A stretch of 64,000 nucleotides of DNA from Thalassobacillus pellis (GCF_016908295.1 NZ_JAFBDO010000001.1:1054001-1118000); one strand, 5' to 3'. Counted from the stretch's first letter, positions 1-8,556 are shown. Numbers and translations: made by a program. Notes: a model not told the origin generated them from the letters alone.

Positions 1-835
1 CTTTTTGAGTCCCAGTCAAAAGTCCAAAAGAAATATCAAACCCATGCATCAGCTTTTCAAATGTTTCCTTTGCTTTTTGGAGGATTTCTTCACGATGTAC
101 CACAAACAATAACCGTTTAGGCCTAAAATGTCGCACATCAAAAGCTGACATGTAGGTTTTTCCCGTACCTGTTGCAGCTATTACAAGTGCTTTTTTCTCG
201 CCTATTCCTCTTAACCTATTTAAATTATCCATCGCCCTTCTCTGCATAGAATTAGGAGTTATGTATGCAGCTTTTTCATAAATAAGGCTTTCTTTATTGG
301 TCATTCGCTGCAAATTAAGGAAATATTCCTTATAATCGTGCAAAAATTCCTCTGTTACTTCATTGCTGCGTTTCCATAAAGCCTGAAACTCACTAATTAC
401 CTGTTTCATAAAGGCAGTATCCTGTTTGGAAATAATTTCAACATTCCACTCGACGTTACTTTTCAATGCCGATTGCGTGACATTAGACGAACCAATGAAC
501 ACTTTATAATAGCTCCCATATTCGAAAATATATGCTTTCGTATGAAATCCGATAGTCTGGTCCGTAACAAAAACTTTTAAATCCACATTCTTGAATCCCC
601 TTACCTTTTCTAATGCTTTTGGATCGGTGAAATTTAAGTAAGTTGAAGTTATAATTTGCCCGGATACTCCGCGTTTTTCTGTTGCTTTTAATGCCTCTAG
701 AAGAAGCTGTATTCCACTAAAGTTCATGAATGCTACACTAAAATAGAAACGATCACATGTTTCTAATGATGATGTCAGCTCTTTTAATAGATTAGTTGAA
801 TTAGAGTTTAATATAAGCTTTTGTTCTCTTTCCAT
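1..835 (-). CDS. PLD-like nuclease / DEAD-family helicase, 3' end cut off by window edge
   Basis: The start is ATG at 835 with GGGGAG just upstream, and the frame stays open to the window edge, giving 278 residues. The N-terminal ~150 residues resemble a phospholipase-D-like domain: GFHTKAYIF carries the H-x-K half-motif and is followed by IGSSNVTQSAL. A helicase domain then begins, with a Walker A motif (ATGTGKT) near residue 220 and VVHREEIL shortly after. Proteins with this PLD-then-superfamily-2-helicase order often end in a DUF3427 region and are frequent in genomic islands; the missing C-terminus prevents checking that here. A role in DNA defence or repair is inferred from the architecture only. 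It could also be a plain helicase with a degenerate PLD domain, because the HKD motif is incomplete in what I can see. Confidence 0.8.
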   Translation of the reverse strand, partial: MEREQKLILNSNSTNLLKELTSSLETCDRFYFSVAFMNFSGIQLLLEALKATEKRGVSGQIITSTYLNFTDPKALEKVRGFKNVDLKVFVTDQTIGFHTKAYIFEYGSYYKVFIGSSNVTQSALKSNVEWNVEIISKQDTAFMKQVISEFQALWKRSNEVTEEFLHDYKEYFLNLQRMTNKESLIYEKAAYITPNSMQRRAMDNLNRLRGIGEKKALVIAATGTGKTYMSAFDVRHFRPKRLLFVVHREEILQKAKETFEKLMHGFDISFGLLTGTQK

Positions 836-910
836 TTATACTCCCCTAACCATGTCTTTCCTCCTATTGTAACATTTTACACACACTCTCCATGATCTCC
901 CTATATGAAT

Positions 911-946
911 TTTAAAAAACCAGACCTGAATATAACCCAGGTCTGG
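911..946 (-). terminator. Intrinsic terminator after M14 carboxypeptidase gene
   Basis: A 9-bp inverted repeat (CCAGACCTG at 920-928, CAGGTCTGG at 938-946) is followed on the minus strand by a T-rich run. It sits 17 bp beyond the stop codon at 963. Confidence 0.85.
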
Positions 947-962
947 CTTTCTATAGATTTTC

Positions 963-2171
963 TTATAGACCATAATCCTGATCGCGATCAGTCAATGGTA
1001 TATCATCATAGCGGTCAGCATCAATTTCATAGACATCTCCTGTTGCTACACCGTTAATGATGCCGTAAACCCCAAGCTCAACTGCCTTTACTAATTGGCC
1101 TTTCTTTTTCTGCCCATAGCTCTGTGTCTGACCAGTAACTTCAAATAGCACAGCACCACTTCCGTTAAGGGCGAAAGAGCCTAACGCTGTACCAGGCAGG
1201 TCTAAATTTTGCGGATACAGCGATATATTGCCAAATGGGGAATTCCCACGCTGTTGTAGTGCCTCATATGCAGCAACGTTCAATTGTTTAGAAAATTCCT
1301 CATTATAAGTATCTGCATACTCACTATATTTCTCCCCTGCTTCACTTTCCGGGTGAGGGACAAATTCAGCGGAGATAGAAAGGGTTACTGGTTCACCGCT
1401 CCCTTTGATGTTATAGACGCCTTGATGATGGAGATCAACGAATACATCTACTTTACCGAATTCTTCCATTAAACCCTTATAGACATCGCGGACCGTCTGA
1501 GCTTCAGGCGTAATATACCATCCTGGCAAAGAGGAGTTCCCAGGAAAATCCTCGGCTTGTGGAACATAATCTAAATCGGGATTAAAATCCCTGTTCATAT
1601 CAAAGCCTGGATTGGAGGCATAATCCCAGTATTTATTTGTATAAGTATAGTAGTTCCAGGAAGGCTCAGCCTCACTTAATTGCGGAAAGTCTTCCACCAC
1701 TTCGCTCCAAGACATATCATTACCACGACGATTCAGTTCGGTTGCATCCGGATTCACCATCGGCATCGCAACAATCGTTACCTCTTCTCTTAACTTTTTC
1801 ATTTCGGGAGAATTGGAGCCAAGATCCTGCAGTATGTTCAAAAGAGCAGCTGTTCCAGTTTTCTCATTCCCATGGATTTCACTTTGCAAAAGAAGCACTT
1901 TATCCCCTGTTCCCACTCTTGCTGTATAGATTTCCCGGCCTTGATTAGAATAGCCGGCAACCTCCACATCGACGACCCCTTGACTGCTATTTTCAATTTG
2001 GGTCAGTTTATTGCTCAATTCCTCATGACTGATAAATCCTGAGATGGAGTAGTTTTGGTTGACCGGTGTTCCAGGATTTGTACCTGACGAATCAGCATAG
2101 ACGGGTGTGACTAATCCTGCAGTCAATACAAGCGAACTGCAAAACATTGCAACTTTCTTCTTTTTACTCAA
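963..2171 (-). CDS. Secreted zinc carboxypeptidase, M14 family
   Basis: This 402-residue protein begins with a Sec signal peptide (lysine-rich start, hydrophobic core, likely cleavage after VYA near residue 26), so it should act outside the cell or at the wall. Peptidase M14 hallmarks are present: the zinc motif HGNE (H100, E103), the third zinc histidine in DLHHQG (about residues 247-251), substrate-binding NRRG and DMNRDF segments, and a catalytic glutamate in LFEVTG (E344). It is expected to remove C-terminal residues from peptides or act on peptidoglycan-type peptides; specificity cannot be read from sequence. It appears monocistronic, with its own terminator downstream. Confidence 0.9.
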   Translation of the reverse strand: MSKKKKVAMFCSSLVLTAGLVTPVYADSSGTNPGTPVNQNYSISGFISHEELSNKLTQIENSSQGVVDVEVAGYSNQGREIYTARVGTGDKVLLLQSEIHGNEKTGTAALLNILQDLGSNSPEMKKLREEVTIVAMPMVNPDATELNRRGNDMSWSEVVEDFPQLSEAEPSWNYYTYTNKYWDYASNPGFDMNRDFNPDLDYVPQAEDFPGNSSLPGWYITPEAQTVRDVYKGLMEEFGKVDVFVDLHHQGVYNIKGSGEPVTLSISAEFVPHPESEAGEKYSEYADTYNEEFSKQLNVAAYEALQQRGNSPFGNISLYPQNLDLPGTALGSFALNGSGAVLFEVTGQTQSYGQKKKGQLVKAVELGVYGIINGVATGDVYEIDADRYDDIPLTDRDQDYGL

Positions 2172-2484
2172 TGAAGGACCTCCTCTTTAATTTCGAGATT
2201 GTTATACATAATTCTTTCTTTTTCTCTGGTCTCCTTGTAAAAAAATAAAAACAGACCGATCGCCTCATCAGACTAGGGCATTTTTTCCGGTACAAAGGTA
2301 GGTCAGAGCACCCTGCAAAATCAAACGCTGGAAGTGTCTTGCTCACCACCGATATATTGGGCAATCTCGCCGTACGTTATTGTCACGGGGAGGCCTGGCT
2401 TAAGGCATCCAGGGGGCAGGTGCTGAATCTAGAGGAAGAACTCTGTAAGTGTTATCCACACCATTTTCTATAATTTTGAGACAT
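2172..2484. other. Gene-poor interval with a degenerate repeat copy
   Basis: No convincing gene lies between the carboxypeptidase and the DinB-like gene. A 66-codon minus-strand open frame here has no ribosome site and no recognisable product. The only structure seen is a copy of a short repeat at 2397-2445 that resembles 9255-9300. Confidence 0.6.
2397..2445. repeat. Short dispersed repeat, copy 1
   Basis: The stretch starting GGCTTAAG and containing AGG.GCTG then GAAGAA.(A)CT(C)TG aligns over about 46-49 bases with 9255-9300, with substitutions and a few indels. Both copies are intergenic and lie near terminators. It may be a decayed copy of an intergenic element found in related genomes. 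Confidence 0.45.
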
Positions 2485-2518
2485 AAAAAAGCGCTATCCA
2501 ATATAATCGGATAGCGCT
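2485..2518 (-). terminator. Intrinsic terminator after DinB-like gene
   Basis: A 10-bp perfect stem (AGCGCTATCC / GGATAGCGCT, 2490-2518) has an A-run at 2485-2490 that becomes a U-run on the minus strand. It lies 7 bp past the stop of the DinB-like gene. Confidence 0.9.
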
Positions 2519-2524
2519 CTGATT

Positions 2525-3013
2525 CTATATGTGCTTTTCCGGGGGAATTAAGTCAGTATCTGTAGGCGTATATCCTAATTGACGCGCCCTTGAAACAATT
2601 TGCCCTTTATGGTGGAATTCATGCGTCATGGTATGCGTGAACAACCAGAGGGGCGTCAACTGTTCCTCTTCCTCCTGCCAGGAAACTTTCCCTGATATTT
2701 TTTGATCAAACCTTCCTTCATAAGTATCCAAGAAGCGAAACACCAACTCATCCACCTCTTTAAAAAGCTTTCTCATTTCTTTAGCATTTCCTACTTTATT
2801 CAGGTCGACCATCTGAGCGCTTTCCTTTAACCCGAATTTCCCTAACCAGGAATGATAACATTCCGCGACATGCACATGCAGATTCCTTATAGATCCCCAA
2901 CCAAAACCCTCTATTTCCTTAACATAATCCTGAGCTTGTATTTGATCACAAAATTGAAAAAGTGACTCTCTGGTATCCTTGATTAACTTATACTGTTCTT
3001 TTAATAAATGCAT
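2525..3013 (-). CDS. DinB-family (YfiT-like) protein
   Basis: The 162-residue product has the DinB four-helix-bundle pattern: a histidine in a first conserved helix (NLHVHVAECYHSW) and paired histidines late in the protein (THEFHHKGQI), which bind a divalent metal in this family. Many members are thiol-dependent transferases or of unknown function, so no reaction is assigned. The ATG at 3013 is chosen because GGAGG sits 8 bases upstream; an upstream TTG in the same frame overlaps that ribosome site. It is transcribed divergently from the NAD(P)-binding protein gene. Confidence 0.85.
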   Translation of the reverse strand: MHLLKEQYKLIKDTRESLFQFCDQIQAQDYVKEIEGFGWGSIRNLHVHVAECYHSWLGKFGLKESAQMVDLNKVGNAKEMRKLFKEVDELVFRFLDTYEGRFDQKISGKVSWQEEEEQLTPLWLFTHTMTHEFHHKGQIVSRARQLGYTPTDTDLIPPEKHI

Positions 3014-3040
3014 AATAATATCCTCCAATTCTTTGTTCTA

Positions 3041-3069
3041 TGTAAAGGAAGGCAGGCTCTTGTTATAAT
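3041..3069 (+). promoter_or_regulatory. Candidate extended -10 promoter
   Basis: TGTTATAAT at 3061-3069 is a consensus extended -10 (TGn-TATAAT), 37 bases upstream of the ATG at 3106. The -35 region (TGTAAA at 3041) is weak, as is usual with extended -10 promoters. Confidence 0.6.
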
Positions 3070-3105
3070 GGCTACCATCTACTAACTCAACTGGGGGCGA
3101 TCGTG

Positions 3106-3774
3106 ATGACAAATATAAAGGTAGGTCTTGCAGGAATTGGTAAGTTAGGCAGCGCAATGATTAAGCTTTGGGAGAAGACGAACACTCCAATTGGAATTTA
3201 TCACCCATCTCGCGAACGAATCACTACATTCATAGACTCACATCCCAACTGCTTTCCTATTGAAATAAAAGAATGTGATTATCTCTTCCTGGCTATCCCG
3301 GCGAATTGTATTTACCCATTCATGACGGAAATCTTGTCCTACCAGGAGATACCCTATGATACTATCTTCATAAACATGGCAACTTCGTTAAATACAGATG
3401 AACTGAAAAAAGCTTATCCAGATCTTAATATCCAAGGATTAAAGTTTATGGGTCACGCTGCAGACCTGCGTACAAATGGCAATGGACTGTTTCTTTCCGA
3501 AGAAGAATTCACGAAAGATTTCATGAAATTCTTTAACCCTATCGGAAAAATTGAAAAAGGCAGCGAAGGAATGGTGACTCACGTCAACAAACTTGCTACC
3601 TATCAAGCTGTCAAAGCATCGATTGAACTTGAGAAGGCATTTAAAGAACAGAAACTTCCAGACAGATACAAGGAAAGAGCTTTATCTTCTCTGTTCCCCG
3701 AGGTCGTCAAGGCTTACAGTAAAGGGCAGCTTGGGCATTTTGCAGAAGATATACTCAAAGAATTAAAAGATTAG
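3106..3774 (+). CDS. NAD(P)-binding oxidoreductase-like protein (P5CR/F420-reductase fold)
   Basis: The 222-residue protein opens with a Rossmann dinucleotide motif (VGLAGIGKLGSAM) followed by a second strand ending YHPSRE. The arginine and serine there suggest NADP(H) preference. The middle contains DYLFLAIPA, as in pyrroline-5-carboxylate reductase-like and ProC/NpdG-like proteins. The rest is helical and does not match full-length ProC, so the substrate is unknown. ATG at 3106 is preferred over GTG at 3103 because the GGGGG ribosome site is 8 bases away. The gene ends 4 bases before the parS site. Confidence 0.75.
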   Translation: MTNIKVGLAGIGKLGSAMIKLWEKTNTPIGIYHPSRERITTFIDSHPNCFPIEIKECDYLFLAIPANCIYPFMTEILSYQEIPYDTIFINMATSLNTDELKKAYPDLNIQGLKFMGHAADLRTNGNGLFLSEEEFTKDFMKFFNPIGKIEKGSEGMVTHVNKLATYQAVKASIELEKAFKEQKLPDRYKERALSSLFPEVVKAYSKGQLGHFAEDILKELKD

Positions 3775-3777
3775 TAA

Positions 3778-3793
3778 TGTTTCACGTGGAACA
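3778..3793. other. parS: parS: ParB/Spo0J binding site
   Basis: The 16-mer TGTTTCACGTGGAACA reads TGTTCCACGTGAAACA on the minus strand, an exact fit to the Bacillus parS consensus TGTTNCACGTGAAACA. It lies in the 26-bp gap between two convergent genes. In Bacillus, ParB loads here to organise and segregate the origin region, so the window is probably within the origin-proximal part of the chromosome. Confidence 0.92.
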
Positions 3794-3800
3794 TTTTGGA

Positions 3801-4706
3801 TTAACAACCTTCAATCCTTTTCAAAACTATCATCTTTTTGGGAAAGTCAATATATGGATTTCTATTGCCTTGTATTTCCTGAATAGCACGATTACGGTGA
3901 AATTCATAAATGTCAGGAGGGTAGGCTTCATGCCATTTAAATAAAAGACCGACATCTATTTTTTGCCTGTATCGTGCTTCCATTTCCCCTGGGTATCTTA
4001 GTAAAAAATAAAGCATTGCCCTGGCTACTGTGCCCTTTGCATATTCGGGTTCAAAAAAGTTGTTTTCGGCTTTACCACACTGCTTTTCAATACGCTGCAT
4101 ATTCACTTCTTTGCCTTGGTAACCATGAAAGTCATGGTAGGGATAATTACTTCTGATTGAGTTACATACTGGCTCGCAGGTAAAAAGGTGATGGATGTCT
4201 CCTCGCATCGGTTCCTGTTCATTAAACCAGGACTGGGGTACAGCATGCTCACAGTTATATTTCATCATTTCCTTAATCGCTTCTACACTGCTATTATTTA
4301 ATTCCTCTATCTGCAAAAGCTGTTCCCTGCGCTTTAAAGAAACTTGATGGTCTTCCCAGATAACTTCTTCTGCGTCCCTTACCCTGCCTGAATAAACACT
4401 CTTAAGCTTCCCATCAGAGCGTAGATCCACCCACGGATAAACATATTCGCTCGGGTCATAACGCACCTGATGGGAATGGGTTTCTTTTAAAAGCCTTGTC
4501 AGTGTATGACGTAACGCTCCTGCGCTAGAATTACTAAAATCAATTCCCTGATAATAGCGTTCGGCTTCAAGACGATCCTTTTCCTTGTCATAATAGGCTA
4601 GTTTGTTATTCTCTATAACTTTTTTCTTACTTACCAATTTCGAATGAATGGAATGAACCCGCTCGCTGTCAGTGGTCACTGGAAGAAGCCTTTCCTCTGA
4701 AACCAT
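3801..4706 (-). CDS. Endonuclease I (EndA/Bsn) family nuclease, no signal peptide
   Basis: The 301-residue product carries the endonuclease-I fold signature: CEHAVPQSWF (E153, H154), GDIHHLF (D170, H172) and a following CNSIRSNYPY segment with a metal-ligand asparagine. These are the beta-beta-alpha-metal motifs of E. coli EndA and B. subtilis Bsn, which cut DNA and/or RNA non-specifically. Unlike those enzymes it has no signal peptide or transmembrane helix; the first ~110 residues are charged. The ATG at 4706 follows AAAGGAGG; an in-frame upstream start overlaps that site. It lies 36 bp downstream of the vWA gene on the same strand and is probably co-transcribed with it. Confidence 0.85.
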   Translation of the reverse strand: MVSEERLLPVTTDSERVHSIHSKLVSKKKVIENNKLAYYDKEKDRLEAERYYQGIDFSNSSAGALRHTLTRLLKETHSHQVRYDPSEYVYPWVDLRSDGKLKSVYSGRVRDAEEVIWEDHQVSLKRREQLLQIEELNNSSVEAIKEMMKYNCEHAVPQSWFNEQEPMRGDIHHLFTCEPVCNSIRSNYPYHDFHGYQGKEVNMQRIEKQCGKAENNFFEPEYAKGTVARAMLYFLLRYPGEMEARYRQKIDVGLLFKWHEAYPPDIYEFHRNRAIQEIQGNRNPYIDFPKKMIVLKRIEGC

Positions 4707-4742
4707 AGCTGCCCTCCTTTTTGCAGAGCACAATTCCTACAT

Positions 4743-5993
4743 TCAGCTCCGTTTTTTCCGTTTCATCTGCCGATATTTCTCAGCATGCAGCGTTTTTCTG
4801 GTCTGTTTTGAATAATCAAAGTCAGCGAGTTTTTCAAGAATGGATTCCGATTCTTCCAAAAGCTCCTCATCTCCAAGTTCATTTGCACGGTTTTGCAAAT
4901 TTATAGCGCTGCTATATAATAGATTCTTTCCTTTTTCGATATTTCCTTCATCGAAAAGGAGAATAGCTTTCTCCAGGATTTGAGCCGATTTAGTAATTTC
5001 CACTTGGTGATCTACCATCTTGTTGCTGGCTTTGGATAACTTTTCAATGTCAGAGGTATAGTGAATGGGGACTTCATTTTGAAAATTGTAGTGATTTAAT
5101 CCATCCGTCACATCCACAAAGGAACATTCTATATGGAAAATATTGTTAATTCCCTCGCCATGGGGTGGAATCTTACACTCGAGCAGGAGTGATTTCGTTT
5201 CCTCAGCATAAATATCACCTAACCGCACTTCTATTCCTGCTTCGGATTCTTTCGGTTCATAGCCATAAACACGATCAACCACTACTCCTTCTGCCGGCTT
5301 GATCGTCAGAGATAGATTCTGGGCAACCACCGAAAGCAGCCCTTCCAGTTCCTCCGCAAATATATCCGGGATTTTTTCTACTTTATCTATGAAATGAAAG
5401 TTCCCTTTACCAGCATCAGCGATTCCTTCCATTAATTCTTCATCAAAATGTTTACTGACACCCATCGTGGTAATGATTGTACCTGCAGTATTATATTCTT
5501 CAGCCAATTTTTTCAACCTTTCATAAGAAGTAATTCCCACATTCGCCAGACCATCAGAAAGCAGGATAACACGATTGACATAGTTTTCTGTCGCCTGTTT
5601 CATGATGTTTTGGCTACCGGCCATTAATCCTCCACTTAAATTTGTCATCCCCCTTGTTGCTATGGAATCAACCTTGTTTTTAAGAAAATCCTTGTTAGTT
5701 ACATGCTGTGGTGGAAATACCGTTTCTACCTGGTCATCAAAAATAACGACATTCATCACATCCTGCCCAGATAACTGGTTGATTACAAACTTGCTTGCTT
5801 CTTTACAATATTGGAGCGGTTTTCCGGACATAGAGCCGCTTCGATCAAGGACAAGAGATAAGTTAATAGGAAAACGGTTAAGTTTTTTGGCCTTGGCGGC
5901 TTTAAACTCGAACAATACAAATACAGATTCCTTCCCATTAGTCGGTACATAAGGATATTGATGGGAATAAGAAAAAGTGACATTTCCACTCAT
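4743..5993 (-). CDS. von Willebrand factor type A domain protein
   Basis: The 416-residue protein has a vWA domain at about residues 43-215 with a complete metal-ion-dependent adhesion site: DRSGSMSG (D50), the conserved threonine in RGMTNLSGG, and LLSDGLANVG. The second half is a beta-rich region followed by a charged helical C-terminus rich in Lys/Glu. There is no signal peptide, membrane segment or LPXTG motif, so it is probably cytoplasmic. Bacterial cytoplasmic vWA proteins usually act as partners in metal-dependent complexes. The next gene on the strand encodes an endonuclease-I-like nuclease. No MoxR-type ATPase, the common partner, is nearby. Confidence 0.85.
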   Translation of the reverse strand: MSGNVTFSYSHQYPYVPTNGKESVFVLFEFKAAKAKKLNRFPINLSLVLDRSGSMSGKPLQYCKEASKFVINQLSGQDVMNVVIFDDQVETVFPPQHVTNKDFLKNKVDSIATRGMTNLSGGLMAGSQNIMKQATENYVNRVILLSDGLANVGITSYERLKKLAEEYNTAGTIITTMGVSKHFDEELMEGIADAGKGNFHFIDKVEKIPDIFAEELEGLLSVVAQNLSLTIKPAEGVVVDRVYGYEPKESEAGIEVRLGDIYAEETKSLLLECKIPPHGEGINNIFHIECSFVDVTDGLNHYNFQNEVPIHYTSDIEKLSKASNKMVDHQVEITKSAQILEKAILLFDEGNIEKGKNLLYSSAINLQNRANELGDEELLEESESILEKLADFDYSKQTRKTLHAEKYRQMKRKKRS

Positions 5994-6060
5994 ATAACAA
6001 CACTCCCCTAAATGATTGGTATCTTAAGCGTATCATCATTTGGTCGTAGACCCTCCCTAA

Positions 6061-6152
6061 AAACAGGCAGGGTTCGTGTGCACGACCATAATATCCACAT
6101 ATCGGATATTATGGATTTTTCTGTTTCTCCACCCATGATAAATATCATGGGT
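6061..6152 (+). promoter_or_regulatory. Structured leader upstream of des with terminator-like hairpin
   Basis: An 11-bp perfect inverted repeat (CCATAATATCC at 6086-6096, GGATATTATGG at 6104-6114) is followed by ATTTTTCTGTTT, as in a plus-strand intrinsic terminator. A second hairpin follows (ACCCATGATA / TATCATGGGT, 6131-6152). No plus-strand gene lies upstream to need a terminator, so attenuation or a decayed repeat are both possible. Confidence 0.45.
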
Positions 6153-6267
6153 CCTACCTGACGTTTATGTCTTACAACCATGACATTTTTTTTCTATCAT
6201 TAAGAAAGAAATTAAATTGCGAGAAATTTTTTATCAAAAAAGTCTGTAATGATAAGGAGTTAACAAT

Positions 6268-7323
6268 ATGAGCGCAAACAAACAAGCACAACTGAGAAAA
6301 AATGTTGCTGCGTTCGCCAAGCCTGATACAGTTGCTGGCGTCCGACAGCTCTTAAACACGCTGATCCCATTTTTCATGATCTGGTTTATTGCTTATCAAA
6401 GCCTTGCCATCTCCGTATGGCTTGCGCTTCCACTAGCTGCTATAGCTGGTGGTTTCGTTGTCCGGATTTTCATCATCTTCCACGATTGCACCCACCAATC
6501 CTTTTTCAAAAATAATAAATGGAACCGTGTCGTCGGGAATATTACAGGTGTTCTCACCCTATTCCCTTTCGAGAAATGGAAAAGAGAGCATTCCATCCAT
6601 CACGCTACCAGCGGTAACCTGGATAAACGCGGTACCGGTGATATTTGGGTAATGACCGTCGAGGAATACAGAAAAGCTTCCATTTGGCAGCGTGTGGCGT
6701 ATCGATTATACCGTAATCCAATTTTAATGTTCGGCTTCGGTCCACTATACCTGTTTTTCTTTACAAACCGTCACAACCGTAAAGATGCTAAGAAAAAGGA
6801 ACGAAGAAATACCCACCTTACCAACCTGGCAATTGTGATTATTTACAGTCTGATGATCTGGCTGATCGGGTGGAAAGCATTTCTTCTCATTCAAGGTCCA
6901 GTCCTCTATATTTCTGGCATGCTAGGTATCTGGCTGTTCTATGTACAGCATCAATTTGAAGATTCTTATTTTGAGGAAGAAGACGAATGGGACTTTGTCA
7001 AAGCTGCTGTCGATGGGAGTTCTTTTTACAAGCTTCCGAAAGTGCTGCAGTGGATTTCCGGCAGTATCGGGTACCATCATGTTCACCATCTAAGCCCGAA
7101 AGTACCAAACTACCACCTGGAAAAAGCCCATGAGTCCACACCGCCGCTGGAAAAAGCAACTACGATCACTCTTTCTACCAGCCTTGAATCAATTCGCTTC
7201 CGTCTTTATGATGAGAAGAATAAAAAGTTTGTCAGCTTTAAAGAAGTAAAACATTTATTGAAAGAGCCAAAGAAGACAACAGCAAAAATAGCTCATAAAA
7301 GTCCGAGCTTCCAGCAGAAATGA
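6268..7323 (+). CDS. des: Membrane acyl-lipid fatty acid desaturase
   Basis: The 351-residue integral membrane protein has the three histidine boxes of di-iron desaturases: HDCTH, HSIHH and HHVHH, with hydrophobic segments between them. In B. subtilis the orthologue introduces a delta-5 double bond into phospholipid acyl chains to restore membrane fluidity in the cold. The sensor kinase and response regulator that control it follow directly, as in B. subtilis. The ATG at 6268 has AAGGAG upstream. The long leader contains two strong hairpins, one terminator-like, and the gene is followed by its own terminator. Confidence 0.95.
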   Translation: MSANKQAQLRKNVAAFAKPDTVAGVRQLLNTLIPFFMIWFIAYQSLAISVWLALPLAAIAGGFVVRIFIIFHDCTHQSFFKNNKWNRVVGNITGVLTLFPFEKWKREHSIHHATSGNLDKRGTGDIWVMTVEEYRKASIWQRVAYRLYRNPILMFGFGPLYLFFFTNRHNRKDAKKKERRNTHLTNLAIVIIYSLMIWLIGWKAFLLIQGPVLYISGMLGIWLFYVQHQFEDSYFEEEDEWDFVKAAVDGSSFYKLPKVLQWISGSIGYHHVHHLSPKVPNYHLEKAHESTPPLEKATTITLSTSLESIRFRLYDEKNKKFVSFKEVKHLLKEPKKTTAKIAHKSPSFQQK

Positions 7324-7337
7324 TTTTTACAGCCTAA

Positions 7338-7371
7338 ACACCCTTCCGTTAAGCATGGAAGGGTGTTTTCC
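7338..7371 (+). terminator. Intrinsic terminator after des
   Basis: A 10-bp stem (ACACCCTTCC / GGAAGGGTGT, 7338-7366) is followed by TTTTCCTGT. It separates des from desK-desR. Confidence 0.88.
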
Positions 7372-7419
7372 TGTAAAATATACATATAATGAAACAGGAC
7401 AAATAAGAAGGAGTGCCTT

Positions 7420-8556
7420 ATGCAGAACTGGTATCACATCGTCCCAAAGAATACAGGCCTTAGCATCTATATATGGATCATCTTTTGCGGCCTGCCCTTT
7501 TTTTTCATATTTAGATCGTCATCGATTCGAGATATAATCCTGGGCGTTATCATGGTGCTGTTGTTTTTCCTTGCCTATCGTCTGTCATTCATTTCCGACA
7601 GCAAGATGGTCTATGTGTGGGTGGGTATCGAGATGACAATAAGTATCGTGATGACCATTCTGTTTGGATACATTTATTTCTCTTTGTTTCTCGCATTCTT
7701 TATCGGCAATTTCAAAAACAGATTAGGATTCATCATCTTGTACATCATTCACCTTGTGAGCACAGTAACAACGATCACCTTTGTATTTATCGAAAAATAT
7801 AATGAACTTTTCCCACAATTACCGTTTATCATCATCAGTGTTCTTGGCGTCATTTTACTTCCTTTTACCATTTACTTCCGTAATAAACGGATTCTGCTCG
7901 AAGGCCAGCTTGAGGATGCAAATAAGCGTATCTCTCAGCTGCGGGTTATTGAAGAGCGGGAGCGGATTGCCCGTGATTTACACGATACACTTGGACAAAA
8001 ACTTTCTTTGATTGGCCTGAAAAGTGACTTGGCGAAAAAATTGATAGATGCAAAGCCAGAAAAAGCAAAATCAGAAGTTCAGGATATTCACCAAACGGCC
8101 CGGCATGCGTTAAAAGAGGTGCGTGAAATGGTATCAAGTATGAAAGGCGCTAAATTAGAGGATGAAATCATCCGGGTCAAACAGCTCCTTGAGGCTGCTG
8201 GTATTGCCTTTCATTTGGAAGGTGATGCAAGTCTGAATCATTCACCTCCTCTCATAGAAAACGTCATCAGCATGAGTTTGAAAGAAGCAATAACCAACGT
8301 TGTAAAACATAGCAAGGCGGAAACATGCTGGGTTAGCATCGAACAGACAAGAGAAGAAACCCATATTACAATTAGAGACGATGGAATAGGAATCTCAAAT
8401 AAAGTGAAAACCGAACAAAGACATGGGCTTCAAGGTATGAGAGAACGACTTGAATTCGTCAACGGCACCCTGGAAATTGAGTCATCGAACGGAACAACCC
8501 TGCATATTAGAGTTCCGAATGTTATCCAACAATCCAAACAGGAGGGATTAACGTGA
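7420..8556 (+). CDS. desK: DesK-like thermosensor histidine kinase
   Basis: The 378-residue protein has four to five hydrophobic membrane segments within residues 15-155, a HisKA_3 dimerisation domain with phospho-acceptor histidine in ARDLHDTLGQKL (H188), and a C-terminal HATPase domain (N-box EAITNVVKHS, G-box RDDGIGIS). The acceptor histidine number matches DesK of B. subtilis (H188). The family senses membrane thickness and order and phosphorylates DesR in the cold. It overlaps desR by 4 bases, so translation is coupled, and AAGGAG lies just upstream of the ATG. Confidence 0.94.
   Translation: MQNWYHIVPKNTGLSIYIWIIFCGLPFFFIFRSSSIRDIILGVIMVLLFFLAYRLSFISDSKMVYVWVGIEMTISIVMTILFGYIYFSLFLAFFIGNFKNRLGFIILYIIHLVSTVTTITFVFIEKYNELFPQLPFIIISVLGVILLPFTIYFRNKRILLEGQLEDANKRISQLRVIEERERIARDLHDTLGQKLSLIGLKSDLAKKLIDAKPEKAKSEVQDIHQTARHALKEVREMVSSMKGAKLEDEIIRVKQLLEAAGIAFHLEGDASLNHSPPLIENVISMSLKEAITNVVKHSKAETCWVSIEQTREETHITIRDDGIGISNKVKTEQRHGLQGMRERLEFVNGTLEIESSNGTTLHIRVPNVIQQSKQEGLT

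Noticed and set aside
2164-2364. 66-codon minus-strand open frame upstream of the M14 carboxypeptidase gene
   Set aside because: No ribosome site, overlaps the carboxypeptidase start, and no recognisable protein pattern.
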